The notes: generated by a model from the sequence alone, not told the origin. A stretch of DNA of 23,955 bases from Oscillospiraceae bacterium (GCA_028694405.1 JAQUTM010000010.1:1-23955), one strand, 5' to 3'. Positions 14,602 through 22,484 are shown, counted from the stretch's first letter. Numbers and translations: made by a program.

Positions 14602-15228
14602 TCACGTTTCGGAAAGTGCCGATTCTTGTGACTGCCTGCTAAAAATACAGCCACAGTAATTTTGGCGGTAAAGACCGTAGGCTTCACTTAAAGCCACGCT
14701 GCGTTTGTAGCCATCTCGCTTTTTAAAATCGGCAGGGAGATGGGTTACATGGTACTTTTCCTGCATGGCAAAACCAATTTCGTTTAGCTTTTGAGCATTT
14801 TTGTGGGGACTGATGGAAAGTGTAGTGGTAAAGTAAGCAAAACCGTGGGCAGCAGCCAGCAGAGCAGCTTCCTCTAAGCGCAAACCATAACAGACAAAGC
14901 AGCGGTCTTCGCCCTCTTTACAGCCCTCTAAGCCCTTTATTGCCGTATAAAACCGACTGGTGTCGTAAACGCCCTCTACAAAATGAATGGGGTGTTTATG
15001 AGGGATTTGTTCAATAAATCGTTTTTGCTCTTCTACACGATGATGATACTCGGTTTCGGGATAAATGTTGGGGTTATAATAAAAAACCGTTATTTCAAAA
15101 TAGGCAGAGAGATATTCCAGCACATAGCTGCTGCAAGGTGCACAGCAGCTGTGTAGCAATAAAGTGGGAGGCGGCTGCGTGGGGTCAATTTTAGAGAGCA
15201 AGCCCTCTAATTCTTTTTGATAGTTCAT
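14602..15228 (-). CDS. queH: Epoxyqueuosine reductase QueH
   Basis: QueH performs the last step of queuosine tRNA modification, reducing epoxyqueuosine, and replaces the cobalamin enzyme QueG in many anaerobes. The 208-residue product has the N-terminal LLLHSCCAPCSSYVLEYL (Cys28, Cys29, Cys32). It also has EGCKEGEDRCFVCYGLRLEEAA, TTTLSISPHKNAQKLNEIG, DFKKRDGYKRSVALSEAYGLYRQNYCGC. The paired Cys motifs are known to hold a 4Fe-4S cluster and a mononuclear iron in the family. No other queuosine gene is nearby. Just upstream lies an 18-base palindrome that might be an operator. Confidence 0.94.
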   Translation of the reverse strand: MNYQKELEGLLSKIDPTQPPPTLLLHSCCAPCSSYVLEYLSAYFEITVFYYNPNIYPETEYHHRVEEQKRFIEQIPHKHPIHFVEGVYDTSRFYTAIKGLEGCKEGEDRCFVCYGLRLEEAALLAAAHGFAYFTTTLSISPHKNAQKLNEIGFAMQEKYHVTHLPADFKKRDGYKRSVALSEAYGLYRQNYCGCIFSRQSQESALSET

Positions 15229-15241
15229 AACAAAAAACCTT

Positions 15242-15259
15242 TTTTACAGGGCTGTAAAA
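15242..15259. repeat. Palindrome upstream of queH
   Basis: TTTTACAG-GG-CTGTAAAA is a perfect inverted repeat 13 bases before the queH start codon, close to its ribosome site. It could be an operator or an RNA stem. It is not a preQ1 riboswitch as far as I can see. Confidence 0.4.
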
Positions 15260-15355
15260 TTTGCCCATAAAATATAATCTTTTTAATTTGCAAAAAAGCC
15301 GATAAAGCCTTTTACAAGCGTATGCCAAAAAATAAGCGTTGTGTTTTTAGTATAG

Positions 15356-15410
15356 CATAAAAAGGCACTGCTTAAAAGTAAGCAAAAAGCTGTTTTAAGC
15401 AGTGCTGTAA
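15356..15410 (-). terminator. Terminator after the DAP decarboxylase-type gene
   Basis: GCACTGCTTAAAA and TTTTAAGCAGTGC form a perfect 13-pair stem with a 15-base loop. On the minus strand CCTTTTTATG follows. It starts about 40 bases after the stop codon. Confidence 0.9.
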
Positions 15411-15446
15411 TTTTTGAACTAAAGCTATTATAAAGAGGGCTCACGC

Positions 15447-16727
15447 TTATTCTTGGACATCTTCTTTTTGGATAAATAAGCCTGTAAAATCAAAGGTTGC
15501 AAAGTAATCTGCGGGGGTTTCTGCGCGGCGAATCATACCAAAGCTGCCGTCCTCGTGCAGCAATACCTCGGCACTGCGCAGTTTACCGTTGTAATTGTAG
15601 CCCATGCTAAAGCCATGGGCACCTGTATCGTGAATTGCCAAAACGTCACCGATTTCAATTTTGGGCAATTTGCGGTCAATGGCAAACTTGTCGTTGTTTT
15701 CACATAAGCCGCCTGTCACGTCGTAAGTTTCGGTGCAGGGTTGGGCTTCTTTACCCAGTACAGTAATGTGATGGTACGCACCATAAATAGCAGGGCGCAT
15801 TAAGTTGGCTGCACAGGCATCTAACCCGATGTACTCTTTATGCGTATGTTTTTTGTGAATACAGGTAGAGATTAGGTGTCCGTAAGGCGCTAAAACAAAA
15901 CGGCCAAGCTCGGTATAAATGGCAACATCGCCCATGCCAGCCGGCACTAAAATTTCTTCAAAGGCTTGGCGAACCCCCTCGCCGATAGCGATAATATCGT
16001 TAGGCTCTTGGTCGGGACGGTAGGGAATGCCCACGCCGCCTGACAGATTGATAAATTTAATATGGGCACCGGTGTCTTTGTTTAGCTGTACTGCAAGCTC
16101 AAACAAAATGCGTGCCAGTTTGGGGTAATACTCTAAAGCTACGGTGTTGCTTGCCAAAAAGGCGTGGATACCAAAATGCTTTGCACCTTTGGCTTTTAAA
16201 GTACGAAAAGCCTCTGTCATTTGGGGTGGAGTAAGGCCGTATTTGGCTTCACCCGGGGTGTCCATAATAGAGTTGTTAATGGCAAAGCTGCCGCCTGGAT
16301 TATATCGGCAGCAAATTGTCTCTGGAATTTTACCTGCTACGCGCTCCAAAAACTCAATATGGGTAATGTCGTCCAGGTTAATATTGGCACCTAGCTCAAA
16401 GGCAAGCTTCATATCCTCGGCAGGTGTAACATTGGAGGAAAACATAATATCCTCACCGGTAAAGCCGCAGGCCTTGCTCATCAACAGCTCAGTGTAGGAG
16501 GAACAGTCTACGCCAAACCCTTCCTCTTTTAGTACTTGTAAAATAAAAGGGTTAGGTGTAGCCTTTACTGCAAAATATTCCCGAAAGCCCTTATTCCAAG
16601 CAAAAGCTTGTTTTAGCTTGCGTGCGTTTTCTCTAATGCCCTTTTCGTCATACAAATGAAAAGGTGTGGGGATTTGATTGATAATTTCTTGTGCTTTTTC
16701 GTAAGTTACAAAAGGTTTCTTTTCCAT
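15447..16727 (-). CDS. lysA: Diaminopimelate decarboxylase-type PLP enzyme
   Basis: The 426-residue product belongs to the fold-III PLP decarboxylases. Annotation as meso-diaminopimelate decarboxylase (last step of lysine synthesis) is usual for close clostridial relatives. Lys55 in YFAVKATPNP is the PLP lysine; GGVG at 230-233 binds PLP phosphate; GGLCENND near 339-346 holds the catalytic Cys342. Two motifs differ from classical LysA: GIHAFLASN near 186-194 stands where GLHCHIGS is usual, and ELGR (273-276) where EPGR is usual. These variants place it in a distinct subgroup, so substrate is less sure than fold. Start ATG has AGAGGAG six bases upstream. It has its own promoter; no lysine riboswitch was seen. 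Confidence 0.82.
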   Translation of the reverse strand: MEKKPFVTYEKAQEIINQIPTPFHLYDEKGIRENARKLKQAFAWNKGFREYFAVKATPNPFILQVLKEEGFGVDCSSYTELLMSKACGFTGEDIMFSSNVTPAEDMKLAFELGANINLDDITHIEFLERVAGKIPETICCRYNPGGSFAINNSIMDTPGEAKYGLTPPQMTEAFRTLKAKGAKHFGIHAFLASNTVALEYYPKLARILFELAVQLNKDTGAHIKFINLSGGVGIPYRPDQEPNDIIAIGEGVRQAFEEILVPAGMGDVAIYTELGRFVLAPYGHLISTCIHKKHTHKEYIGLDACAANLMRPAIYGAYHHITVLGKEAQPCTETYDVTGGLCENNDKFAIDRKLPKIEIGDVLAIHDTGAHGFSMGYNYNGKLRSAEVLLHEDGSFGMIRRAETPADYFATFDFTGLFIQKEDVQE

Positions 16728-16801
16728 AAAATGCTCCTCTCAGGCTGCATAAAGATGTACAAATTTTATACGTTAATTTTATTTTACGATGTAATATGCT
16801 T

Positions 16802-16830
16802 ATTATAACAAAAACAAAAAAAAGAGCAAT
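16802..16830 (-). promoter_or_regulatory. Promoter of the DAP decarboxylase-type gene
   Basis: On the minus strand TTGCTC (16830-16825), 17 bases, then perfect TATAAT (16807-16802). Just upstream the minus strand reads TTAGCGTATGC, an 11-base match to part of the first feo operator. The leader is about 70 bases. Confidence 0.65.
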
Positions 16831-16920
16831 TTGCATACGCTAATGCTAATTGTGTATACGTTTCAAAAACATCTTTTTAAATAAAGTAATTGAGAACTAT
16901 TTTGTTAAAATACAAAAAAG

Positions 16921-16962
16921 AAAAACGCAAAAATTTGCATTGTTAACAAATTTTTACGTTTT
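16921..16962 (-). terminator. Terminator after the YibE/F gene
   Basis: On the minus strand ACGTAAAAATTTG pairs with CAAATTTTTGCGT (13 pairs with one G-U), followed by TTTTTCTTTTTT. It begins about 18 bases after the stop codon. Confidence 0.85.
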
Positions 16963-16978
16963 CCTAAAGAATGAACAG

Positions 16979-18232
16979 TTAGTTATCCTCTGGAGATTCT
17001 TGGGCGGGAAAGGGGGAAGGTGCGTGTTCGGGGTTATATGGCTGGTTTGCAGAATTTATAACAGTATGTCCTTGTTTGGGCTTTGGAAACAGCCAAGCCC
17101 CCAATACGCTTGTAAGAGGTATGCTTGCCAATATACCGATACTGCCCACGAGTGCCTGTAAAACCTCCACCACAATCATCTCGCGGTTAAACAGGTCGTT
17201 AAAATGAGGTTGATAAGCCATAAGCAAAACCACTACCGAAAGAGAGGAACCGATATAAGCCAAAACCAGTGTGTTAGCCATGGTTCCAATCATGTCGCGT
17301 CCAATGGTGATACCGGATTTTAATAACAGCGAAAAGGTAGGCTGCTCCACCTTTATACAAAGCTCGTGCAAAGCTGCCGAAATAGACATGGCAACGTCCA
17401 TAATGGCACCTACCGCACCGATAATAATGGCGGCAAAAATAAGAGCCTTTAAGTTGATAGAAACAGAGAGTGAGGTTAAATAAATGCTCTGTTCATTAAC
17501 CACACCTGTCAAATGCAGCAAATTGCTCATAAGATAGGTGAGGATACCGGCCAATACCACACCGCCAAAGCAGCCCAAAGCGGCAGTAAGGGTTTTGGCG
17601 TTCCACCCGTTTACAATTAAAAGTGTCATTACAATAATGTATAAACATACAGAAATAGACCAAACGTAAATGTTACAGCCCGCCAAAATACTGGGGACAA
17701 ATACGGCGAAAACGGCGCCTATTGTAAATATCATAGAAACAATGGTATTGGCGCCTTTTATGTGGCCAAAAATAAGCAAAGCTACACAAAATACAGCAAG
17801 CAGCCCAAGAATCATGTCAATACGCCAGTAATCTCCAAAAGAATATTCCTCCGGAGAAGAAGGGTCTAACCCTTTGTACAGCAACACAATGTCACCGCTT
17901 TCCACTTCTTTCATGCCGCTGGGCAGATAGCCGTCAATGGTTTGTATTGCCATAATATTGGGGCTTTGACCGTTGTTGTCTAAAATTTTTGCAGAAAAAA
18001 TTACATGCACGGTATCAATGGTGTCACCATTTAAATAGGCATCACTTTCTATCTGTCGGTCCAGCACCGTTACCACTTGTGCCTTTAACGGCACAAGCTG
18101 CGTATCTCCTTGTAAGGTGCCAAGCGAGCGAATATATTTCCAACCAAAAAGTAAAATTGCCGCGCTAAGCAAAACAGTCATAACATACAGCCATAAATGT
18201 TTATTGCGCTGTTCTTTGTTGTTTTCTGTCAT
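16979..18232 (-). CDS. YibE/F family multi-pass membrane protein
   Basis: The 417-residue product has one N-terminal membrane helix (about 12-30). An extracytoplasmic beta-rich domain follows (about 35-125, with VVTVLDRQIESDAYLNGD and VESGDIVLLYKG). Then come about seven membrane helices starting near WRIDMILGLLAVFCVALLIFG and ending in LTSVLGAWLF, and a Pro-rich charged tail. The order of domains and the GAVGAIMDVAMSISAALHE segment are characteristic of the YibE/F family, which is common in Firmicutes and has no established function. The start ATG has TAGGAG six bases upstream. It lies next to a DtxR-type repressor on the same strand but a terminator separates the two. Confidence 0.88.
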   Translation of the reverse strand: MTENNKEQRNKHLWLYVMTVLLSAAILLFGWKYIRSLGTLQGDTQLVPLKAQVVTVLDRQIESDAYLNGDTIDTVHVIFSAKILDNNGQSPNIMAIQTIDGYLPSGMKEVESGDIVLLYKGLDPSSPEEYSFGDYWRIDMILGLLAVFCVALLIFGHIKGANTIVSMIFTIGAVFAVFVPSILAGCNIYVWSISVCLYIIVMTLLIVNGWNAKTLTAALGCFGGVVLAGILTYLMSNLLHLTGVVNEQSIYLTSLSVSINLKALIFAAIIIGAVGAIMDVAMSISAALHELCIKVEQPTFSLLLKSGITIGRDMIGTMANTLVLAYIGSSLSVVVLLMAYQPHFNDLFNREMIVVEVLQALVGSIGILASIPLTSVLGAWLFPKPKQGHTVINSANQPYNPEHAPSPFPAQESPEDN

Positions 18233-18299
18233 AGATAACTCCTACCCCTAAAAAATGTACTACTAAGCGGTTTTTATAAACCCTGTAGTTAGAGTTTGC

Positions 18300-18330
18300 A
18301 AAAAAAAAGCATTCATGCAAAGCTTTTTTA
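18300..18330 (-). terminator. Terminator after the DtxR-family gene
   Basis: On the minus strand AAAAAAGC pairs with GCTTTTTTT around a short loop containing GCAT/ATGC, with T run following. It lies about 80 bases after the repressor stop codon and just before yibE/F. Confidence 0.7.
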
Positions 18331-18409
18331 AGGGAGCAGCTATAAAATATAAAAGCTATTTGCATTTTTATAAAATATTGTGGCATACATAATGATAAAG
18401 CGGTTTTAA

Positions 18410-18781
18410 TTAAATTTTTTCCAGTTTTTCTTTAATTTTCTCAAAAGTTACTTGGCTGATAACGTGCTCCATACGGCAGGCATCTTCCTCGGCGGTATGC
18501 TGGTCAACCTCTAAAATTTTTGTTAAAAAACCTGTCAGAACCAGATGGCGCTCGTAAACAGAGGCCGCTTTTTGCCGACCCTTTTCGGTCAGCTTAACAG
18601 CGCCTGCTATGTCAGGCTCAATAAAACCCTCTTGACGTAAAATGCCCATGGCGCGGCTGACGCTGGGCTTGGAAAACCCAAGCTCGGCTGCAATATCTAC
18701 GCTGCGCACCGTACCTTTTTTCTTTTCCAGCATCAAAATTGTCTCCAAGTAATTTTCACCGGACTCTAAAACAGCAGCCAT
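18410..18781 (-). CDS. DtxR/MntR-family metal-dependent transcriptional repressor
   Basis: The 123-residue product has an N-terminal winged helix (about 5-65) with ENYLETILMLEKKKGTVRSVDIAAELGFSKPSVSRAMGIL. A short dimerisation and metal-binding domain follows, with ERHLVLTGFLTKIL and EEDACRMEHVIS. It lacks the third SH3-like domain, so in architecture it is MntR-like. Where MntR of Bacillus has a metal-binding Asp8, an Asn (residue 10) aligns; that may favour iron over manganese, which is inference. The gene is divergent from feoA-feoB, whose promoter carries two palindromes of the kind this family binds, so it probably represses iron uptake when Fe(II) is plentiful. The ATG has GGAGG eight bases upstream. 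Confidence 0.9.
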   Translation of the reverse strand: MAAVLESGENYLETILMLEKKKGTVRSVDIAAELGFSKPSVSRAMGILRQEGFIEPDIAGAVKLTEKGRQKAASVYERHLVLTGFLTKILEVDQHTAEEDACRMEHVISQVTFEKIKEKLEKI

Positions 18782-18952
18782 TTTACACGCCTCCGTTACG
18801 CTTCTTTTTTAATAGTTTAGCACAAATTGCCGCTTTTGAAAAGCCGAACAGCTTTCATATATTTTTAAAAACAGATTAGGCAAATATATTTTAAAAAGAA
18901 AAATTAACCAAAAATAAAAGAAAATCCTTTTGAAAGCTTGTAAGGGTAGCGA

Positions 18953-18981
18953 TTGACAACAAGGTTAGCGTATGCTAAACT
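18953..18981 (+). promoter_or_regulatory. Promoter of the feo operon
   Basis: TTGACA (18953-18958), 17 bases, TAAACT (18976-18981). The spacer and -10 are overlapped by a GTTAGC-type inverted repeat, so bound repressor would block RNA polymerase. Confidence 0.8.
18964..18980. promoter_or_regulatory. Iron-box-like operator 1 of feo
   Basis: GTTAGC-GTAT-GCTAAAC is an inverted repeat (TTAGC/GCTAA arms) within the promoter spacer and -10. It resembles DtxR/IdeR-type operators. Confidence 0.75.
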
Positions 18982-18992
18982 TTATCCATAAA

Positions 18993-19008
18993 GTTAGCTT
19001 AAGCTAAC
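18993..19008. promoter_or_regulatory. Iron-box-like operator 2 of feo
   Basis: GTTAGCTTAAGCTAAC is a perfect 16-base palindrome just downstream of the predicted transcription start, 29 bases (start to start) from operator 1, about three helical turns. Both sites would face the same side of the DNA. Confidence 0.8.
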
Positions 19009-19057
19009 AAACGCACGAAATAACCGATACTTTTTACAAAAGAAAAGGGGAAATGGT

Positions 19058-19282
19058 ATGACGCTGGATAAGCTGCCATTGGGTAAAAAAGCAAAAATTA
19101 TTACCGTGGGCGGAGAAGGTGCTTTGCGCCGTCATATGCTGGACATGGGGCTTACGCCTAAAACAAAAATAATGGTGCGTAAAGTGGCCCCCATGGGTGA
19201 CCCCATTGAATTAAATTTGCGCGGCTATGAGCTGACGCTGCGTTTAGAAGATGCAGAAAAAATTACAGTAGAGGAGGAGTAA
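19058..19282 (+). CDS. feoA: Ferrous iron transport accessory protein FeoA
   Basis: The 74-residue product is a small SH3-like cytoplasmic protein: LPLGKKAKIITVGGEGALRRHMLDMGLTPKTKIMVRKVAPMGDPIELNLRGYELTLR. The RHMLDMGLTPGT-like segment and GDPIE-RGYELTLR ending are diagnostic of FeoA. It is thought to work with FeoB in Fe(II) uptake. AAGGGG lies about nine bases before the ATG. Only three bases separate its stop from feoB, whose ribosome site (GAGGAGGAG) is inside the last feoA codons, pointing to translational coupling. Confidence 0.96.
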   Translation: MTLDKLPLGKKAKIITVGGEGALRRHMLDMGLTPKTKIMVRKVAPMGDPIELNLRGYELTLRLEDAEKITVEEE

Positions 19283-19285
19283 ACC

Positions 19286-21289
19286 ATGGTATTTGCACTG
19301 GCAGGCAACCAAAACTGCGGTAAAACAACGTTATTTAACCAGCTTACGGGCTCTAACCAGCATGTAGGTAATTTTCCCGGTGTTACGGTAGAGCAAAAAA
19401 GCGGAAAAATACGCACGCAAAAGGCAGACGCGCAAGTGGTGGATTTACCGGGTATTTACTCCCTCTCTCCCTATACCAGTGAGGAAATTGTAACCCGTGA
19501 TTTTATTTTAAACGAAAAACCCGACGGTATTATAAATATTGTAGACGCTACAAACATTGAGCGCAATTTGTATTTAACCTTACAGCTTATAGAGCTGAAT
19601 ATTCCTATGGTTTTGGCACTTAACATGATGGACGAGGTGCGTGCAAATGGGGGTACTATCGATGTTCACGCGCTACATATGGAGCTTGGCATACCGGTTG
19701 TACCCATCAGCGCAGCCAAAAATGAAGGTGTCAGCGAGCTGATAGATAAGGCTTTATATGTGGCCCAAACAAAGCGCAACCCTAAGCGTTTGGATTTTTG
19801 CAGTGGTGCCATGCATCGCTGTATTCACAGTGTAAGCCATATGATTGAAGACCATGCAGACCGCATTGGTGTACCTGCTCGTTTTGCGGCTACCAAGCTG
19901 GTAGAGGGTGACGGCCCTATGACGGAGGCGTTAAACCTGACCGAAAACGAAAAAGAGCTTTTACAGCACAGTGTAAGCGAAATGGAGCATGAACTGGATA
20001 CAGACAGAGAAGCCGCCATGGCAGATATGCGCTATGCTTTTATTGAAGGCTTGTGCAGCAAAGCAGTAGTAAAACCGGCACAAAGCAAAGAGCATCTGCG
20101 CAGTATCCGCATTGATAATATACTTACACACAAATATTTTGCAATACCCATTTTTTTGCTTATTATGTTAACCGTATTTTGGTTGACGTTTGGGGTAATC
20201 GGCAGTTTTTTAAGTGACCTTTTAAGCCTTGGCATTGATGGATTTACCGCTGTAGTAGATAACGCGTTAACAAATTTTGGATTAAACCCTGTGGTACACA
20301 GCTTGGTAATTGACGGTATTTTTGCCGGTGTAGGCAGCGTGCTTAGCTTTTTACCTATTATTGTTACGCTGTTTTTCTTTCTTTCTATTTTAGAGGATAG
20401 CGGATACATGGCGCGGGTAGCCTTTGTAATGGATAAACTGCTGCGCAAAATCGGGCTTTCGGGACGCAGCTTTGTACCTATGTTAATTGGCTTTGGCTGC
20501 AGCGTACCCGCCATTATGGCCACACGCACCTTAAGCAGTGACAGAGACCGTAAAATGACAATTTTGCTTACGCCCTTTATGAGCTGTAGCGCAAAATTAC
20601 CCATTTACGCTGTGTTTACCGCCGCGTTTTTTCCAAATTATGCGGCTTTTGTAATGGTGGGATTATATATTTTAGGTATTCTAATGGGCGTTTTATGTGG
20701 TTTGGCTTTTAAAAACACCTTATTTAAAGGAAAACCTGTACCTTTTGTTATGGAGCTTCCCAATTATAGATTTCCCAGTGCAAAAAGTGTCTTACTGTTA
20801 ATGTGGGATAAAGCGCGAGACTTTTTGGTGAAAGCATTTACGGTAATTTTTGTAGCCACTATTGTAATTTGGATACTGCAAACCTTTGACATACGATTAA
20901 ATGTAGTAGAGAGCGCAGACAGCATGTTAGCGGCAATCGGTATGTTTATCAGTCCGCTGCTGGCTCCGCTTGGGTTTGGCGATTGGCGGGTATCCACAGC
21001 TTTGATAACGGGTTTTACCGCAAAAGAGGCAGTAGTAAGTACCTTGGCTGTACTGACCGGCACCAACATAAGCACATTGGCTGGTACTTTAGGAACTATC
21101 TTTACCCCTGCTACCGCGCTAAGCTTTTTAACATTTACACTGCTGTATACCCCCTGCGTTGCAGCTATTGCAGCTGTGAAGCGTGAATTGGACAGTGTAT
21201 GGGGGACACTTGGCGTCATTTGTTTTCAAATGGGTATCGCATGGGTAGTGTCATTTGCGGTTTATCAAATTAGCAGCTTTATTTGGTAA
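19286..21289 (+). CDS. feoB: Ferrous iron transporter FeoB
   Basis: FeoB imports Fe(II) through the inner membrane. The 667-residue product starts with a cytoplasmic G domain: G1 GNQNCGKT at 7-14, G2 with PGVT at 31-34, G3 DLPG at 53-56 and G4 NMMD at 113-116. A helical guanine-dissociation-inhibitor-like region follows to about 270. The membrane part has about eight to ten helices, including the Gate motifs with conserved Cys: LIGFGCSVPAIMATRTL and PFMSCSAKLPIYAVF, and later TPCVAAIAAVKREL. The length is at the short end for the family and nothing seems missing. It lies in an operon with feoA and a downstream Cys-rich miniprotein, under two iron-box operators. Confidence 0.97.
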   Translation: MVFALAGNQNCGKTTLFNQLTGSNQHVGNFPGVTVEQKSGKIRTQKADAQVVDLPGIYSLSPYTSEEIVTRDFILNEKPDGIINIVDATNIERNLYLTLQLIELNIPMVLALNMMDEVRANGGTIDVHALHMELGIPVVPISAAKNEGVSELIDKALYVAQTKRNPKRLDFCSGAMHRCIHSVSHMIEDHADRIGVPARFAATKLVEGDGPMTEALNLTENEKELLQHSVSEMEHELDTDREAAMADMRYAFIEGLCSKAVVKPAQSKEHLRSIRIDNILTHKYFAIPIFLLIMLTVFWLTFGVIGSFLSDLLSLGIDGFTAVVDNALTNFGLNPVVHSLVIDGIFAGVGSVLSFLPIIVTLFFFLSILEDSGYMARVAFVMDKLLRKIGLSGRSFVPMLIGFGCSVPAIMATRTLSSDRDRKMTILLTPFMSCSAKLPIYAVFTAAFFPNYAAFVMVGLYILGILMGVLCGLAFKNTLFKGKPVPFVMELPNYRFPSAKSVLLLMWDKARDFLVKAFTVIFVATIVIWILQTFDIRLNVVESADSMLAAIGMFISPLLAPLGFGDWRVSTALITGFTAKEAVVSTLAVLTGTNISTLAGTLGTIFTPATALSFLTFTLLYTPCVAAIAAVKRELDSVWGTLGVICFQMGIAWVVSFAVYQISSFIW

Positions 21290-21332
21290 AACCAAAATTA
21301 ACGCTGTTTGTAAACCAATGGGAGAATAAAAA

Positions 21333-21473
21333 ATGAACGTAATTGACTATATTGTGTTAGCTGCTGTCGCAGCAGGTGTGTTATACGCTCTTTACACGAT
21401 GAAAAAACGAAAAAAACAGGGTAAGGGTTGCTGCGGTAATTGCAGCGGCTGTACCCACTGTACTAAAAAATAA
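21333..21473 (+). CDS. FeoB-associated Cys-rich membrane miniprotein
   Basis: This 46-residue frame begins with ATG eight bases after GGGAG. Residues 4-21 form one membrane helix (IDYIVLAAVAAGVLYALY). A basic stretch KKRKKQGKG then precedes a metal-ligand-like cluster GCCGNCSGCTHC with Cys at 33, 34, 37, 40 and 43, and KK at the end. This layout matches the small FeoB-associated Cys-rich family found after feoB in many Clostridia. A role in handling Fe(II) or an Fe-S centre beside FeoB is inferred; it has not been shown. It lies 43 bases after feoB, and no strong terminator is visible between 21474 and 21596. Confidence 0.85.
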   Translation: MNVIDYIVLAAVAAGVLYALYTMKKRKKQGKGCCGNCSGCTHCTKK

Positions 21474-21596
21474 AAAAGCGGCAAGAAAAGTAAAATAATA
21501 TTAAATGATTTTAGAAAAAATGTATTAAATGTAACGAAACTTAATAAGGACCTAATTATAAAAGCAGCAGTTTATAACACTTTTAAAGAATTTAAA

Positions 21597-22229
21597 TTAG
21601 AGTAAATATGGAAGTAAATTGTTTTCAAAAAAATCCAGCATATCGCCGACATCCTCAACATCGCGCCACATATAATAATTTTTTGTGTAACCTTGAAACC
21701 AATAAGCTATTTCTCGATTTCTGCGGGGATCTCTCGTAATATCACCAACAATAACTAGCCAAAATGGGAGAATTTCTTCAGAAATCCCTCCTGTTTCGCG
21801 AATGATTTTCATAAGGCCTGGAGTAAAATATTTGCAACTGCGTTCATGAGCATTTCCTCTTCCAGCCTGCATATCAGTGTCTTCAATCCAACCATCTTGA
21901 CGTTTAATTTCTCCAAAAAGAATTTTTCCATTCTTACGGTTACGAATAGCAAAATCCATTTTTATTCCCCATTCGTACTTAGGCTTTCCATTGGCTTTTG
22001 TTGCTGCCGTATCAATGTTATAAATCTTATTAAGCACCTCGGGTGGCAAGGGATAGGTAGAATAAATGTTACCAAACTCTTTTGGGTGTCTGTCCACTTT
22101 AAACTGCTTAGGATATACTGAATCTAAAGCGATTTGTAGAGATGTTTGAAATAGCTCTTCAGTTTTTAGAGCCTTAGCACCGCTAATGGTTTGCCAGTTT
22201 GCTCTTTTTCGCAATTCTTGTGTTGCCAT
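21597..22229 (-). CDS. Type II restriction endonuclease, MunI-like (predicted CAATTG)
   Basis: The 210-residue product closely resembles R.MunI as I recall it (about 200 residues). Shared segments are ILFGEIKRQDGW, AGRGNAHERSCK-FTPGL and ILPFW-V-GDITRDP. The catalytic PD-(D/E)xK centre is Asp92 in MDFAI and Glu107-x-Lys109 in GEIKR. The 15-residue step between Asp and Glu equals that of MunI (Asp83, Glu98, Lys100). GRGNAHERS (123-131) is the recognition loop region in MunI, so the site is probably C^AATTG. I start at the ATG at 22227-22229 with AGGAGG just upstream; longer in-frame starts lie in the C gene. It is co-transcribed behind the controller gene, ten bases away. Confidence 0.88.
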   Translation of the reverse strand: MATQELRKRANWQTISGAKALKTEELFQTSLQIALDSVYPKQFKVDRHPKEFGNIYSTYPLPPEVLNKIYNIDTAATKANGKPKYEWGIKMDFAIRNRKNGKILFGEIKRQDGWIEDTDMQAGRGNAHERSCKYFTPGLMKIIRETGGISEEILPFWLVIVGDITRDPRRNREIAYWFQGYTKNYYMWRDVEDVGDMLDFFENNLLPYLL

Positions 22230-22239
22230 ATTTCTCCTC

Positions 22240-22464
22240 CTAATATATATCTTTAAAAAGTTTATCAAGACTTATTTCTAATCCAAGGGAAATTTTGTAG
22301 ATGTTTTCTAATGAAATATTTCGCTTCCCTTTTTCTACAGAAGCCAGGTAAGTTCGATCCATCCCAATTTGTAAAGCAAACTTTTCTTGACTTAGATTTT
22401 TATATATTCGCAACTCGCGTATTCGACTACCTAGCTGTTCTTTGACTGAATTATTTTTTTTCAT
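22240..22464 (-). CDS. Controller (C) protein of the restriction-modification system, XRE-type HTH
   Basis: The 74-residue product is a single helix-turn-helix domain: LGSRIRELRIYKNLSQEKFALQIGMDRTYLASVEKGKRNISLENIYKISLGLEISLDKLF. The size, the DRTYLASVE-G-RN-SL recognition region and its place directly before the endonuclease gene match C proteins. These bind as dimers to C-boxes, activate their own and the endonuclease gene and repress at high dose, delaying endonuclease until DNA is methylated. The ATG has AGGAGG eight bases upstream and the predicted transcript leader is only about 15 bases. A C-box-like site overlaps its -35. Confidence 0.9.
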   Translation of the reverse strand: MKKNNSVKEQLGSRIRELRIYKNLSQEKFALQIGMDRTYLASVEKGKRNISLENIYKISLGLEISLDKLFKDIY

Positions 22465-22484
22465 ATAAAATCCTCCTGTTTTAC

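Noticed and set aside
16728..16978. Lysine riboswitch upstream of the lysA-type gene
   Set aside because: The leader after the predicted promoter is only about 70 bases of AT-rich sequence, too short, and the core motifs are absent.
20032..20604. Minus-strand frame within feoB
   Set aside because: Antisense to conserved membrane-domain coding sequence without start signals.
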